A stretch of DNA of 64,000 nucleotides from contig NZ_CP134062.1 of NCBI RefSeq assembly GCF_031583025.1, forward strand, positions 6,297,234 to 6,361,233. The letters run 5' to 3'. Under the pieces are notes generated by a model. It was not told the origin of the DNA and did not search any database. It saw nothing but the letters and a program-made list of their open reading frames with translations. Each line of letters begins with the position of its first letter. Positions within the stretch are counted from its first letter, which is position 1. The position numbers and the translations under genes are program-made. This document shows, in pieces, positions 1-8,348 of the stretch. This DNA comes from Mycobacterium sp. Z3061 (GTDB lineage Bacteria; Actinomycetota; Actinomycetes; Mycobacteriales; Mycobacteriaceae).

Positions 1-2
1 CG

Positions 3-479
3 CTGCCGCTGCGTGCCGCGGACCGGGCCCGTCGTCGCGACGCCGTGCGACTGGCCCTGCACCAGGTCAACGGCGAACGGCTGGCCGACATCCGGGTGGG
101 CCTGATGTCCGGGGGCGAGCTGCAGCGGGTGCGTATCGCGCAGGCCCTGGCCACCGATCCGGCGCTGATGCTGTGCGACGAACCGTTGCTGACCCTGGAT
201 CCGGCCAACGCCAAACTGGTCGCGGAGCTGATCAACCGGCGCCGGCATGACGCGGGGACGGCCGTCATCGTGGTCACCCACGAGCTCAACCCGATCCTGC
301 CGTACGTGGACCGGGTGCTGTATCTGGTCGACGGCCGGTTCCGCATCGGCAGCGTCGAGCAGGTGATGACGGCGGCGACGCTCTCCGAGCTGTACCGGGC
401 CGAAATCGAGGTGGTCAAGGTCAAGGACCGCTATTTCGTCTCAGGCGCTCCGGAAGGCGCTCCGGACGGGCAGGTCTGA
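3..479 (+). CDS. Metal ABC transporter ATP-binding protein (3' part only)
   Basis: ATPase subunit of an ABC importer, cut by the left edge of the window, so the Walker A region is missing. Visible are the ABC signature MSGGELQR (about nt 105-128), a Walker B segment LMLCDEP (about nt 165-185) and an H-loop VTHE (about nt 273). The stop TGA overlaps the ATG of the next gene by one base, so the two are translationally coupled. The partner permease is of the ABC-3 (zinc/manganese) family, which suggests Zn2+ or Mn2+ as substrate; the substrate-binding protein would lie upstream. The metal is inference. Confidence 0.9.
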   Translation: MPLRAADRARRRDAVRLALHQVNGERLADIRVGLMSGGELQRVRIAQALATDPALMLCDEPLLTLDPANAKLVAELINRRRHDAGTAVIVVTHELNPILPYVDRVLYLVDGRFRIGSVEQVMTAATLSELYRAEIEVVKVKDRYFVSGAPEGAPDGQV

Positions 480-1327
480 TGAACGAGCGCCTCACCGAGA
501 TGCTGGACCACCTGTTCGCCTTCGACCTCACTGCCCATCTGCTCCGGCATGACTTCGTGCAGCAGGCGCTGCTCGCGGGGGTCCTGCTGGGACTGGTCGC
601 CGGACTGATCGGCCCGTTCATCGTGATGCGCCAGATGTCGTTCGCCGTGCACGGCTCGGCGGAATTGTCTTTGACCGGAGCGGCATTCGCACTGCTGGCC
701 GGTTTCGAGGTGGGGATCGGCGCGCTGGTCGGCAGCGCGCTGGCGGCGGCCCTGTTCGGGATCCTGGGCCAGCGCGCCCGGGAGCGGGACTCGGTGATCG
801 GCGTGGTGCTGGCCTTCGGCCTAGGTCTGGCAGTGCTGTTCATCCACCTCTACCCGGGCCGAACCGGGACCAGCTTCGCGTTGCTCACCGGCCAGATCGT
901 CGGGGTCGGCTACTCGGGGCTGGTCATGCTGGCGGTGGTGTGTGCGCTGGTCATGGTGATCCTCGGCGTCTGCTACCGCCCACTGCTGTTCGCCACCGTC
1001 GACCCGGACGTCGCCGCGGCCCGGGGCGTCCCGGTGCGTGTGCTGGGCATCGTGTTCGCGGCGCTGGTAGGCGTGGTGGCCGCGCAGGCCGTCCAGATCG
1101 TCGGAGCGCTGCTGGTGATGTCGTTGCTGATCACCCCGGCCGCGGCCGCCGCCCGGGTGGTCAGCAGGCCGGCGGCCGCGACAGTCACCTCCGTGCTGTT
1201 CGCCGAGCTCGCCGCGGTCGGGGGGATCGTGTTGTCGCTGGCGCCGGGGGTTCCGGTGTCGGTGTTCGTGGCGACGATCTCATTCCTCATCTACGTGATT
1301 TGCTGGTTAGTCGGGCGACGCCGCTGA
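479..1327 (+). CDS. Metal ABC transporter permease, ABC-3 (ZnuB-like) family
   Basis: Polytopic inner-membrane permease of 282 aa, the usual size of ZnuB/MntB proteins. Hydrophobic segments run through the protein; the stretch GPFIVMRQMSFAVHG (about residues 43-57) followed by a second membrane block is typical of the ABC-3 family. The start ATG lies in a TGATG overlap with the ATPase gene, so the two form one operon. Zinc or manganese uptake is the family role; no Zur or MntR site can be judged because the operon promoter lies outside the window. Confidence 0.88.
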   Translation: MNERLTEMLDHLFAFDLTAHLLRHDFVQQALLAGVLLGLVAGLIGPFIVMRQMSFAVHGSAELSLTGAAFALLAGFEVGIGALVGSALAAALFGILGQRARERDSVIGVVLAFGLGLAVLFIHLYPGRTGTSFALLTGQIVGVGYSGLVMLAVVCALVMVILGVCYRPLLFATVDPDVAAARGVPVRVLGIVFAALVGVVAAQAVQIVGALLVMSLLITPAAAAARVVSRPAAATVTSVLFAELAAVGGIVLSLAPGVPVSVFVATISFLIYVICWLVGRRR

Positions 1328-1381
1328 ACAGCATTTAAGCTGGTAGAACGCTCGAACAGGGGCGCGGATTGGGGGGAACCA

Positions 1382-2086
1382 GTGCGCTTGCAGATCGCCG
1401 TGCTGGCCGGTGCGTGCATGCTGACCGCCGGTTGCACCGACGTCGTCGACGGCAACGCTGTCGCCGGGGAGAAGGCCGGCCTGGCCAACCAGACGCCGAT
1501 ACCGGTGAGCGAGCTCGACGACCTGATGCTGGACGCCAGCCAGATCAACAGCGCGCTCGGCGCCACGTCGATGAAGGTCTGGTTCCAGGCCAAGGTGATG
1601 TGGGACTGGAGCAAGAACGTCGACGACAAGAACTGCCTGGCCGTCGACGGCGCCGCGCAGGGCAAGGTGTACGAGGGCACCGGGTGGACATCCATGCGCG
1701 GCCAGCGTCTGGACGACAGCATCGACGACTCCAAGAAGCGCAAGCACTACGCGATCCAGGCCGTGGTGGCCTTCCCGAACGCCCAGGACGCCAGTAACTT
1801 CTACAACTCCTCGGTGCAGAGCTGGAAGTCGTGCTCGAACCGCCGGTTCAACGACGCCAGCCCCAACCAGCCCGCCACCGTCTGGTCGGTGGGCGACGTG
1901 ACCAACGACAACGGCCTGCTGACCAGCTCGCAGGTCCAGGAGGGTGGGGACGGCTGGAGCTGCCAACGCGCCCTGACCGTTCGCAACAACCTGGCCATCG
2001 ACGTCGTCACGTGCGCCTACAACGAGAGCGGTCCGTCCGCGACGAACATCGCCAACCAGATCGCCACCAAGGTCGCAAAGCTGTAG
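1382..2086 (+). CDS. lppH: Sensor-domain lipoprotein, LppH/PknH-ectodomain type
   Basis: Secreted lipoprotein of 234 aa. A GTG start follows a strong GGGGGG ribosome site. The signal peptide ends in lipobox LTAGC with the lipidated Cys at residue 18. The rest resembles the extracellular sensor domain of the kinase PknH, with the four Cys in NCLA, WKSCS, WSCQ and VVTCAY contexts that form two disulfides in that family. By synteny (next to the MBL-fold and ArsB genes) it matches Rv3576/lppH of M. tuberculosis. The ligand is unknown. A TAAGCT box at 1336-1341 may be a promoter -10 element. Confidence 0.82.
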   Translation: MRLQIAVLAGACMLTAGCTDVVDGNAVAGEKAGLANQTPIPVSELDDLMLDASQINSALGATSMKVWFQAKVMWDWSKNVDDKNCLAVDGAAQGKVYEGTGWTSMRGQRLDDSIDDSKKRKHYAIQAVVAFPNAQDASNFYNSSVQSWKSCSNRRFNDASPNQPATVWSVGDVTNDNGLLTSSQVQEGGDGWSCQRALTVRNNLAIDVVTCAYNESGPSATNIANQIATKVAKL

Positions 2087-2100
2087 CGTGCCCGGCCTTC

Positions 2101-2106
2101 TAAGCT
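2101..2106 (+). promoter_or_regulatory. -10 element of a leaderless promoter for pxpA
   Basis: TAAGCT fits the mycobacterial -10 consensus TANNNT and ends six bases before the GTG start at 2113. This would place the transcript start at or next to the start codon. There is no ribosome-binding site in the gap, which fits leaderless translation. Confidence 0.5.
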
Positions 2107-2112
2107 GGCAAG

Positions 2113-2871
2113 GTGGCCCGCATTGACCTCAACGCCGACCTGGGCGAAGGATTCGGCGTCTGGCAGCTGGGCGACGACGAAGCCATGCTCGGGATCGTCA
2201 GCAGCGCCAATGTGGCGTGCGGCTTCCATGCCGGCGACCCGGCCGGGCTGCTCCGGGTATGCCGGTCGGCCGCCGAGCGCGGCGTGCGGATCGGCGCGCA
2301 AGTGAGCTACCACGACCTGGCCGGCTTCGGCCGACGCTTCATCGACGTCGCCGCTGAGGACCTGCTGGCCGACGTGGTCTTTCAGATCGGCGCTCTGCAG
2401 GCCATCGCGCAGGCGGCCGGCTCCACGGTGGCCTACGTCAAGCCCCATGGGGCGCTGTACAACTCGATAGTCTCGCACCGCGATCAGGCGGCTGCCGTCG
2501 CCGAAGCGGTTGCTACGGTGGATGCTTCGTTACCGGTGCTGGGCATGGCGGGTTCGGCGTTCTTCGACGAAGCCGACCGCCGCGGTTTGCGCACGGTCGC
2601 CGAGGTGTTCGCCGACCGCGCCTACCAACCCGACGGCCGACTGGTCCCGCGCCGGGAACCCGGTGCGGTACTGGATGATCCGGGGGCCATCGCCCGCCGG
2701 GTGGTCAACATGGTCAATGCCGGCGAGGTGACCGCAACCGACGGGACAGTGCTGCAAGTCACGGCGGAATCTGTTTGCGTACATGGTGATTCGCCCGGCG
2801 CCGTGCAGATCGCGACCGCCGTCCACGAACAGCTCCGCACCGCCGGGGTCGAGATCGGGGCATTCTGCTGA
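2113..2871 (+). CDS. pxpA: 5-oxoprolinase subunit PxpA (LamB/YcsF family)
   Basis: Cytoplasmic protein of 252 aa, full family length. The N-terminus IDLNADLGEGFG and the downstream CGFHAGDP and VKPHGALYN motifs are hallmarks of LamB/YcsF proteins, the A subunit of the ATP-dependent PxpABC 5-oxoprolinase that opens pyroglutamate to glutamate. GTG start with a TANNNT box just upstream. The B and C subunits normally encoded beside it are not in this window; the next gene is an MBL-fold hydrolase overlapping by one base (TGATG). It sits between genes that are neighbours in M. tuberculosis, so it may be an insertion here or a loss there. Confidence 0.92.
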   Translation: MARIDLNADLGEGFGVWQLGDDEAMLGIVSSANVACGFHAGDPAGLLRVCRSAAERGVRIGAQVSYHDLAGFGRRFIDVAAEDLLADVVFQIGALQAIAQAAGSTVAYVKPHGALYNSIVSHRDQAAAVAEAVATVDASLPVLGMAGSAFFDEADRRGLRTVAEVFADRAYQPDGRLVPRREPGAVLDDPGAIARRVVNMVNAGEVTATDGTVLQVTAESVCVHGDSPGAVQIATAVHEQLRTAGVEIGAFC

Positions 2872-3791
2872 TGCGACTGAAACTCGGCCGCCCCGACCTC
2901 ACTCAACATACCGGAAAATTCAATGTTCCTGCGGCAGGACAGGATTCGCTACTCTGGGTGACCTGGATGGGGGTGGCCACACTGCTCGTCGACGACGGCA
3001 CCTCGGCGTTGATGACCGACGGCTACTTCTCCCGCCCCGGTCTGGCCTCGGTGGCAGCCGGGAAGGTGGCGCCCTCGGAGGCCCGCGTCGACGGGTGTCT
3101 GGCCCGGGCCAAGGTATCGCGGCTCGCCGCCGTCATCCCGGTGCACACGCATATCGACCACGCGCTCGACTCTGCCCTGGTGGCCGACCGCACCGGCGCC
3201 CAACTCGTCGGCGGCGAATCGGCGGCCAATCTGGGCCGCGGATACGGACTCCCGGCGGAGCGGATCGTCGTGGCGGCGTCCGGTGTGCCAATGACCCTGG
3301 GCGCCTACGACGTAACGCTGATCGAGTCGCACCACTGCCCGCCCGACCGGTTTCCGGGCGCGATCAGCGCTCCGGTGCGACCGCCGGTGAAGGCCTCGGC
3401 CTACCGCTGCGGCGAAGCATGGTCGGCACTGATACAACACCGGCCGTCCGGCCGGCGGCTGCTCATTCAGGGCAGCGCCGGCTACGTCGCGGGTGCGCTG
3501 GAAGGCATGAGTGCCGATGTCGTCTACCTCAGCGTCGGACAGCTCGGCCTGCAACCTCGGTCCTACATCACCGAATACTGGGATCAGACGGTGCGGGCGG
3601 TGGGCGCGCGCCGCGTCATCGGCATCCACTGGGACGACTTCTTCCGTCCGCTGACAGAGCCGTTGCGGGCCTTGCCTTTTGCGGGTGACGACCTGAACGT
3701 GTCGATGCGGCTGCTGGACGAGCTGGCTGCGCGGGACGGCGTTGTCCTGCAGTTGCCCACCGTCTTCCGGCGCGAAGACCCCTGGGCATAG
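2871..3791 (+). CDS. MBL-fold metallo-hydrolase (Rv3577-like)
   Basis: Protein of 306 aa with a metallo-beta-lactamase fold. The core metal motif reads HTHIDHALD (about residues 86-94), the HxHxDH pattern, followed by a second metal-binding region around ESHHCPPDRFPG and a late HWDDFF segment. It starts in a TGATG overlap with pxpA, and the next gene begins four bases after its stop, so it is central in an operon. By position it matches Rv3577. No N-terminal signal is obvious. The substrate cannot be told from sequence. Confidence 0.85.
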   Translation: MRLKLGRPDLTQHTGKFNVPAAGQDSLLWVTWMGVATLLVDDGTSALMTDGYFSRPGLASVAAGKVAPSEARVDGCLARAKVSRLAAVIPVHTHIDHALDSALVADRTGAQLVGGESAANLGRGYGLPAERIVVAASGVPMTLGAYDVTLIESHHCPPDRFPGAISAPVRPPVKASAYRCGEAWSALIQHRPSGRRLLIQGSAGYVAGALEGMSADVVYLSVGQLGLQPRSYITEYWDQTVRAVGARRVIGIHWDDFFRPLTEPLRALPFAGDDLNVSMRLLDELAARDGVVLQLPTVFRREDPWA

Positions 3792-3794
3792 ACG

Positions 3795-5036
3795 TTGCTA
3801 CTAGTCCTCTCGCTGGTATTGCTGGCGGTCGTACTGGGGTTTGCTGTCGCGCGCCCCAGGGGCTGGCCGGAGGCGGCGGCAGCCGTTCCGGCCGCGGCTG
3901 TGCTGATCGCGGTCGGGGCGATCTCGCCGCACCAGGCGGGTGCCCAGGTGTCTGGCCTGGCGCGGGTGGTCGCGTTTCTGGGCGCCGTACTGGTGCTGGC
4001 CAAACTGTGTGACGACGAGGGCCTGTTCGAGGCCGCCGGAGCGGCGATGGCGCGCGCCAGCTCCGGATCCCAGGGATTGCTGCGCCAGGTATTCGTCATC
4101 TCCGCCACCATCACCGCGGTGCTCAGCCTCGATGCCACCGTGGTGCTGTTGACCCCGGTGGTGCTGGCCACCGTTCGCCAGCTCCGGACCCCGGTGCCCC
4201 CATATGCGTATGCCACCGCTCATCTGGCGAACACCGCCTCGCTACTGCTCCCGGTGTCGAATCTGACCAACCTGCTCGTCTACCGCGGCGCGAACATCTC
4301 CTTCACCAAGTTCACCCTGCTGATGGCCCTGCCCTGGCTGAGCGCGGTCGCGACCGTCTACCTGGTCTTCCGGCTGTTCTTCGCCCGGGACCTGCGCACC
4401 CAGCCCGATCCCGAACATTCCGCGCCGCCACCGCGGCCGCCGGTATTCGTTCTGGCCGTCGTGGCGCTGACGCTGGTGGGATTCGCCGTGGCCGAATGGT
4501 TGGACATCGCACCCGCCTGGGCGGCGTTGGCCGGCGCTTCGGTGCTGGCGGTGCGCAGCCTGCGGCACCGGCGCACCACGGTAGGCGAGATCGCGGCTTC
4601 GGTGAACATCCCCTTCCTGGTTTTCGTCCTCGCGCTGGGCATCGTCGTGCAGGCCGTCATGCTCAACGGGATGACCGCCAGGATGTCCGCGTTGGTGCCG
4701 CACGGATCAGGCCTGGCCGCACTGCTGGGCATTGCGGCACTGGCTGCCGTGTTGGCCAATGTCGTCAACAACCTGCCTGCCACGCTGGTACTGGTGCCGC
4801 TGGTGGCTGCCAGCGGACCGGCGGCCGTGCTGGCGGTGCTGATCGGGGTCAACATCGGGCCCAACCTGACCTACGTCGGTTCCCTGTCCAATCTGTTGTG
4901 GCGCCGGGTGCTGCGCCAGTACCAGGTGCAGGCCGGAGCCGGCGAATACACCCGGCTCGGCTTGTGCACCGTGCCCGCCGCTCTGGTGGTGGCGGTGCTC
5001 GCACTCTGGGCGAGCGTCCAGGTCTTCGGGGTCTGA
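3795..5036 (+). CDS. arsB2: ArsB/SLC13-type membrane permease (ArsB2-like)
   Basis: Inner-membrane transporter of 413 aa with about ten hydrophobic segments. It matches the ArsB/NhaD/SLC13 (IT superfamily) group and, by position, Rv3578/arsB2. The conserved loops [17 protein letters not shown] and [10 protein letters not shown] are typical of the two hairpin regions of these carriers. The TTG start four bases after the preceding stop is the first start in frame and keeps the first membrane helix. No arsR or arsC is nearby, so arsenite export is only an annotation by family; another anion is equally possible. Confidence 0.82.
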   Translation: MLLVLSLVLLAVVLGFAVARPRGWPEAAAAVPAAAVLIAVGAISPHQAGAQVSGLARVVAFLGAVLVLAKLCDDEGLFEAAGAAMARASSGSQGLLRQVFVISATITAVLSLDATVVLLTPVVLATVRQLRTPVPPYAYATAHLANTASLLLPVSNLTNLLVYRGANISFTKFTLLMALPWLSAVATVYLVFRLFFARDLRTQPDPEHSAPPPRPPVFVLAVVALTLVGFAVAEWLDIAPAWAALAGASVLAVRSLRHRRTTVGEIAASVNIPFLVFVLALGIVVQAVMLNGMTARMSALVPHGSGLAALLGIAALAAVLANVVNNLPATLVLVPLVAASGPAAVLAVLIGVNIGPNLTYVGSLSNLLWRRVLRQYQVQAGAGEYTRLGLCTVPAALVVAVLALWASVQVFGV

Positions 5037-5052
5037 CCTTTCGTGCGCGACC

Positions 5053-5100
5053 AGACGCAAAATCGCACGAAACGCGGACGTTTCCTGCGATTTCGCGTCT
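5053..5100. terminator. Long bipartite hairpin between convergent genes
   Basis: Two 15-nt arms (5053-5067 and 5086-5100) pair with one mismatch. Inside, after one unpaired base on each side, six-base arms GAAACG and CGTTTC (5069-5074 and 5079-5084) close on a 4-nt loop. It sits between the stops of the ArsB-type gene (+) and the PPE gene (-), where a two-way terminator is expected. No U-tract follows, as is common in mycobacteria. Confidence 0.6.
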
Positions 5101-5110
5101 GCTGGCCGTG

Positions 5111-6307
5111 CTAACCCGCCGCCGGCGGCCTCGTCATGAACGTCAGCCGGTGCCCATAGGCCGGAGTCCTGCGGCCGTTGCCGGCATTCACGAACTGCCC
5201 GAACGGCGGCGCCACCGGCACATTGCTGCCGACGGCCCCCTCTGCCGCTGCCGAGATCGAGGTGGCATTGCTGATCGCCGTCACCCCGGACCCGGCGGGG
5301 GCGGTCGCCGACGTCCAGCTCACCGGGACCGACAATCCGCTGCCGAGCGGAACCGCCTTGCCAAGGCCCGCCGCCACACCACCGACGCTGCTGGAGAGTT
5401 TGGGCAGGGCCCCGGCCGCGCCCCCAACGGCCGCCGGGACCTTCGGGAACGCGGGAGCCACATCATTCGCAAACGAGCCGAGCTTGGCGAAACCGGCCAT
5501 TTCGTCGCCAAGAAACAGCGTGCTCTGCAGCTCGTATGCCACCGAGTTCATGTAGGGCGAGATGTATTTGCTGTACAGCGGGACCAGGTCGTCGAACGGC
5601 GTGTTGGCGACAATCCACTGGTCGATCGCGTTGAACTGACCGTTGAGTGGCGAAGACAGCGTCTGCAACAAGTCGCCGAACCGCGGCATGATTTGTGCTC
5701 CTACGCTGTTGAGCTGGGCTTGCACAGCTTGGCCCGCGCCCTTGAACGCCCCGACGGCCTGGTCGACCAGGTTGAGCGGGTCGGTAGCATCGGCGGGCTG
5801 AGGCAGCTCGTTGAGCTGAGTTGCCGCCGCCGAGCTACCGGCATAGTTGTACATCGCCGCCGCGTCCTGAGCCCAGAACTCCATATAAAGAGCCTCAGTG
5901 GCCGCGATCGCCGGAGTGTTTATCCCCAGAAAGTTGGTCGCGACCAAAGCGGCCAGCAGTGCGCGGTTGGCCGCGATCACCGGCGGCGGAATCGACGCCG
6001 CGAAAGCCGTGTCGAAGGCAGCCGCGGCCGCGAAGGCCTGGGCAGCGGCCTGCCCGGCCTCCACGGCACCGCTGTCCAGCCAAGTGATGAACGGCGTCAC
6101 CGCCGACAGCAGCGACTCCGACGCAGGCCCCAGCCACGGACCGTTGGTGAGCTCGGCGATCACCGACCGGTGGCCGGCCGCGGCGGTTTCGAAGTCGCCG
6201 GCCAGGCCACTCCACGCCGCCGCGGCAGCCAACATCGGGCCGGCCCCCGGACCGGCATATATGCGCCCGGAATTGATTTCGGGCGGCAACAGACCATAAT
6301 CGACCAT
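5111..6307 (-). CDS. PPE family protein, SVP subgroup
   Basis: Protein of 398 aa. The N-terminal PPE domain (about residues 1-180) begins MVDYGLLPPEINS and contains the GPWLGPAS WxG motif. The C-terminal half carries the SVP-subgroup signature GLSVPVSW (about 325-332) and ends in RPPAAG. It is the last gene of a PE-PPE-PPE operon and is a clear paralogue of the PPE gene before it; both share the SKYISPY segment. Such proteins are exported by ESX-5-type systems as heterodimers with a PE partner, here probably the PE at 7581-7880. The role in the cell envelope is unknown. Confidence 0.93.
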   Translation of the reverse strand: MVDYGLLPPEINSGRIYAGPGAGPMLAAAAAWSGLAGDFETAAAGHRSVIAELTNGPWLGPASESLLSAVTPFITWLDSGAVEAGQAAAQAFAAAAAFDTAFAASIPPPVIAANRALLAALVATNFLGINTPAIAATEALYMEFWAQDAAAMYNYAGSSAAATQLNELPQPADATDPLNLVDQAVGAFKGAGQAVQAQLNSVGAQIMPRFGDLLQTLSSPLNGQFNAIDQWIVANTPFDDLVPLYSKYISPYMNSVAYELQSTLFLGDEMAGFAKLGSFANDVAPAFPKVPAAVGGAAGALPKLSSSVGGVAAGLGKAVPLGSGLSVPVSWTSATAPAGSGVTAISNATSISAAAEGAVGSNVPVAPPFGQFVNAGNGRRTPAYGHRLTFMTRPPAAG

Positions 6308-6340
6308 CGCGTGTTATCCCCGTTGCGTTGATCGGCCGGG

Positions 6341-7549
6341 TTAACCGGCGGCTGGCGGCTTGGCCATGACCGAGGGCTTGAACCCGTATTGCGGGACATT
6401 GCGGCCGTAACCGCCATTGACGAACTGTCCGAACGGCGGTGCCATCGGAAAGCTGTTACCGCCTTCGACCGCGGCCGGGATCGCCGATGCGATGCCCGGA
6501 TTGGTGGTCGCGTGCCAGGGCACCCAGTTCGCGGGAACCGCCAAGCCACCGATCGCCGTCGCCTTACCCAGGCTGCCGGCCACGCCACCGAGACCGGCGC
6601 CCAGGTTGCCCGCGGCCTGCCCAGCAGCCGCTGCCGCCGCAGGGGCCGCTTCGGCGGCAGCCGAAGCGGCGGCCTTCGCGGCGGCAGCGGCATCCTTGTT
6701 GAGCGTGTTCGCAATGCCCGCGAGGCCGGTGAAACCGCTGGTGTTCTGCCCGATCGTCTGCGTCGACTGGGTCAGGGCCGCGACTGAGTTGATGTACGGC
6801 GAGATGTACTTGCTGTAGAGCGGGACGATGTCGTCGAGCGGGGTGTTGGCCACGATCCACGCGTCGATCGCTGCGCCCTGACCGTTCAACGGCGTGGACA
6901 GGGTCTTGACCACGTCGCTCACGCGGGGGCCCACCGTTGCGCCGAGGTTGTTCAGCTGGGTTTGAACACCCGAACCCGCGGCCTTGAACGCCCCGATCCC
7001 CTGGTCGAGGAAGCCGAGCGGGTCGACCGCATCGGCCGGTGCCGCAAGTGGCCTCAAATTCGTTGCGGCTGAGGCACTTCCGGCGTAGTTGTACATCGCT
7101 CCCGCGTCTTGCGCCCAGAATTCGCCGTATTGGGCTTCGAGCATCGAGATCGCCGAACTGTTCTGGCCGAGCAGGTTTGTGGCGATCAACTGCTGGAGCA
7201 TGGCGCGGTTGGCCGTAATCAGCGGCGGCGGGACGCTGCCCGCAAACGCCCTCTCGTATGCGGCCGCCGCGGCGGCCGCCTGCGTTGCAGTCTCGGCAGC
7301 CTGCTCGGAGCTGTTGCTGAGCCAGGTGATGAAGGGCGAGACAGACGAAACCAGCTTCGCCGATGCCGGCCCGAGCCAGGGACCGCTCGTCAGCGCCTCG
7401 ATCACCGAGCGGTGCCCCGAGGCCGCCGCCGCGAAGTCGGCGGCCACGTTGTTCCAGGCCACCGCCGCGCTCACCAGTGAGGCTGCCCCGGGCCCGGCGT
7501 AGATCCGCGCCGAATTGATCTCGGGCGGCAGCATTCCGTAGTCGACCAT
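6341..7549 (-). CDS. PPE family protein, SVP subgroup (paralogue of the next PPE)
   Basis: Protein of 402 aa starting MVDYGMLPPEINS, with the WxG motif GPWLGPAS in the PPE domain and the SVP-type segment GGLAVPANW near residue 340. A low-complexity alanine block lies around residues 280-315. It is the middle gene of the operon, 31 bases after the PE stop, and its product is the likely dimer partner of that PE protein. Similarity to the PPE at 5111-6307 along the full length indicates tandem duplication of the PPE gene after the PE-PPE pair was formed. Confidence 0.93.
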   Translation of the reverse strand: MVDYGMLPPEINSARIYAGPGAASLVSAAVAWNNVAADFAAAASGHRSVIEALTSGPWLGPASAKLVSSVSPFITWLSNSSEQAAETATQAAAAAAAYERAFAGSVPPPLITANRAMLQQLIATNLLGQNSSAISMLEAQYGEFWAQDAGAMYNYAGSASAATNLRPLAAPADAVDPLGFLDQGIGAFKAAGSGVQTQLNNLGATVGPRVSDVVKTLSTPLNGQGAAIDAWIVANTPLDDIVPLYSKYISPYINSVAALTQSTQTIGQNTSGFTGLAGIANTLNKDAAAAAKAAASAAAEAAPAAAAAAGQAAGNLGAGLGGVAGSLGKATAIGGLAVPANWVPWHATTNPGIASAIPAAVEGGNSFPMAPPFGQFVNGGYGRNVPQYGFKPSVMAKPPAAG

Positions 7550-7580
7550 TGCTCTTACTCCCCTATCGCCTCAGGCCCGC

Positions 7581-7880
7581 TCAGTGGGCCAACGCGGCGT
7601 TGGCCGCCTCGGTCTCGGCGTAGCTGGCCCCGTTGGTGGCCAGGTTCGCGGCGATCATTGCCTGGATCCTGGACGCCTGCGCGCTCAGTTCCTGGAATCG
7701 CTGGCCGTGCGACGCGAACTGAGCCGCGGTCAGGATCGACACCTCGTCGATGGCCGCGGGAATCACCCCGGTGATGGGTCCGGCAGCGGCTGCGCTGCCC
7801 ACGTTCATCGCCGCGCCCAGGGACTGCAGGGTGCTGGAGGCGGCGGTCAAGTGCTCGGGCAGTGTGCGTACAAAAGACAT
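7581..7880 (-). CDS. PE family protein
   Basis: Short PE protein of 99 aa, the size of a PE domain with no extension. A longer reading upstream is rejected because the PE domain proper starts MSFVRTLPEHL at 7880 and is preceded by an excellent ribosome site (GGAGGAA, seven bases before ATG). The C-terminus has ASYAETEAANAA, the YxxxD/E type VII secretion signal. First gene of the PE-PPE-PPE operon. Confidence 0.93.
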   Translation of the reverse strand: MSFVRTLPEHLTAASSTLQSLGAAMNVGSAAAAGPITGVIPAAIDEVSILTAAQFASHGQRFQELSAQASRIQAMIAANLATNGASYAETEAANAALAH

Positions 7881-8248
7881 GAGAATTCCTCCGGCGGTTG
7901 TGTGGAATTGGGGCTCAACACCCAGATCAGTTGTCCGTGTATTGCCGTTGATCTTCAGACGGCGCCTACGGTTATCGCTCGATCTGACACCAGAAAGCGC
8001 GCGATGATACACCGCTAGTTGTCACTGGTCCATAGCTTTCGGGCCACCCCATGCGAAAGACAGTAGATCCAGAGCGAAGACACAGAAACCGATAACGCCA
8101 ACTATTCACCGCTTGCAAACTTTTGTTCAGCGTGCGTTAAACAAGAAGGCAGAATTTAAATCATGACCTGCGGAAATGGGGTCGAGGGCCGCCCCCGGCA
8201 GACCGTCTGGTCGGCCTCCAAAATTCTTTGAGTTCACTATGTCGACAC

Positions 8249-8273
8249 GATTCCTGTGAGTTCTCACAGAATC
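8249..8273. repeat. 25-nt imperfect palindrome (possible operator)
   Basis: The core CTGTGAG-tt-CTCACAG is a perfect 7-nt inverted repeat with a 2-nt spacer, and outer GATT/AATC extends it with one extra base on the left. It lies between the end of rlmB and the PE-PPE-PPE operon, 369 bases upstream of the PE start. The short spacer fits a dimeric regulator site better than a terminator. Function inferred only from symmetry. Confidence 0.45.
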
Positions 8274-8314
8274 ATGGAGCGTAGTGTTCCGCCCTCTTCG
8301 ATCGGTGATGTTGT

Positions 8315-8346
8315 GACGCCGTGCGGCAATGCCGTGCGGCGGCGTC
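8315..8346 (-). terminator. Possible terminator hairpin after rlmB
   Basis: GACGCC (8315-8320) can pair with GGCGTC (8341-8346), directly after the rlmB stop. The loop holds a repeated TGCCGTGCGG-like sequence. No U-tract follows; weak support. Confidence 0.3.
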
Positions 8347-8348
8347 GC

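Larger units (their letters stand above)
7881..8348. other. Intergenic region upstream of the PE-PPE-PPE operon
   Basis: This 468-nt gap holds no convincing gene. Its central part (about 8040-8170) is noticeably richer in A+T than the flanks and probably contains the operon promoter. It also contains a palindrome at 8249-8273 and a hairpin against the rlmB stop, listed separately. Confidence 0.6.

Noticed and set aside
4496-6331. 611-codon plus-strand frame across the ArsB-type gene end and the PPE gene
   Set aside because: It lies over two well-supported genes in other frames and is Arg-rich nonsense.
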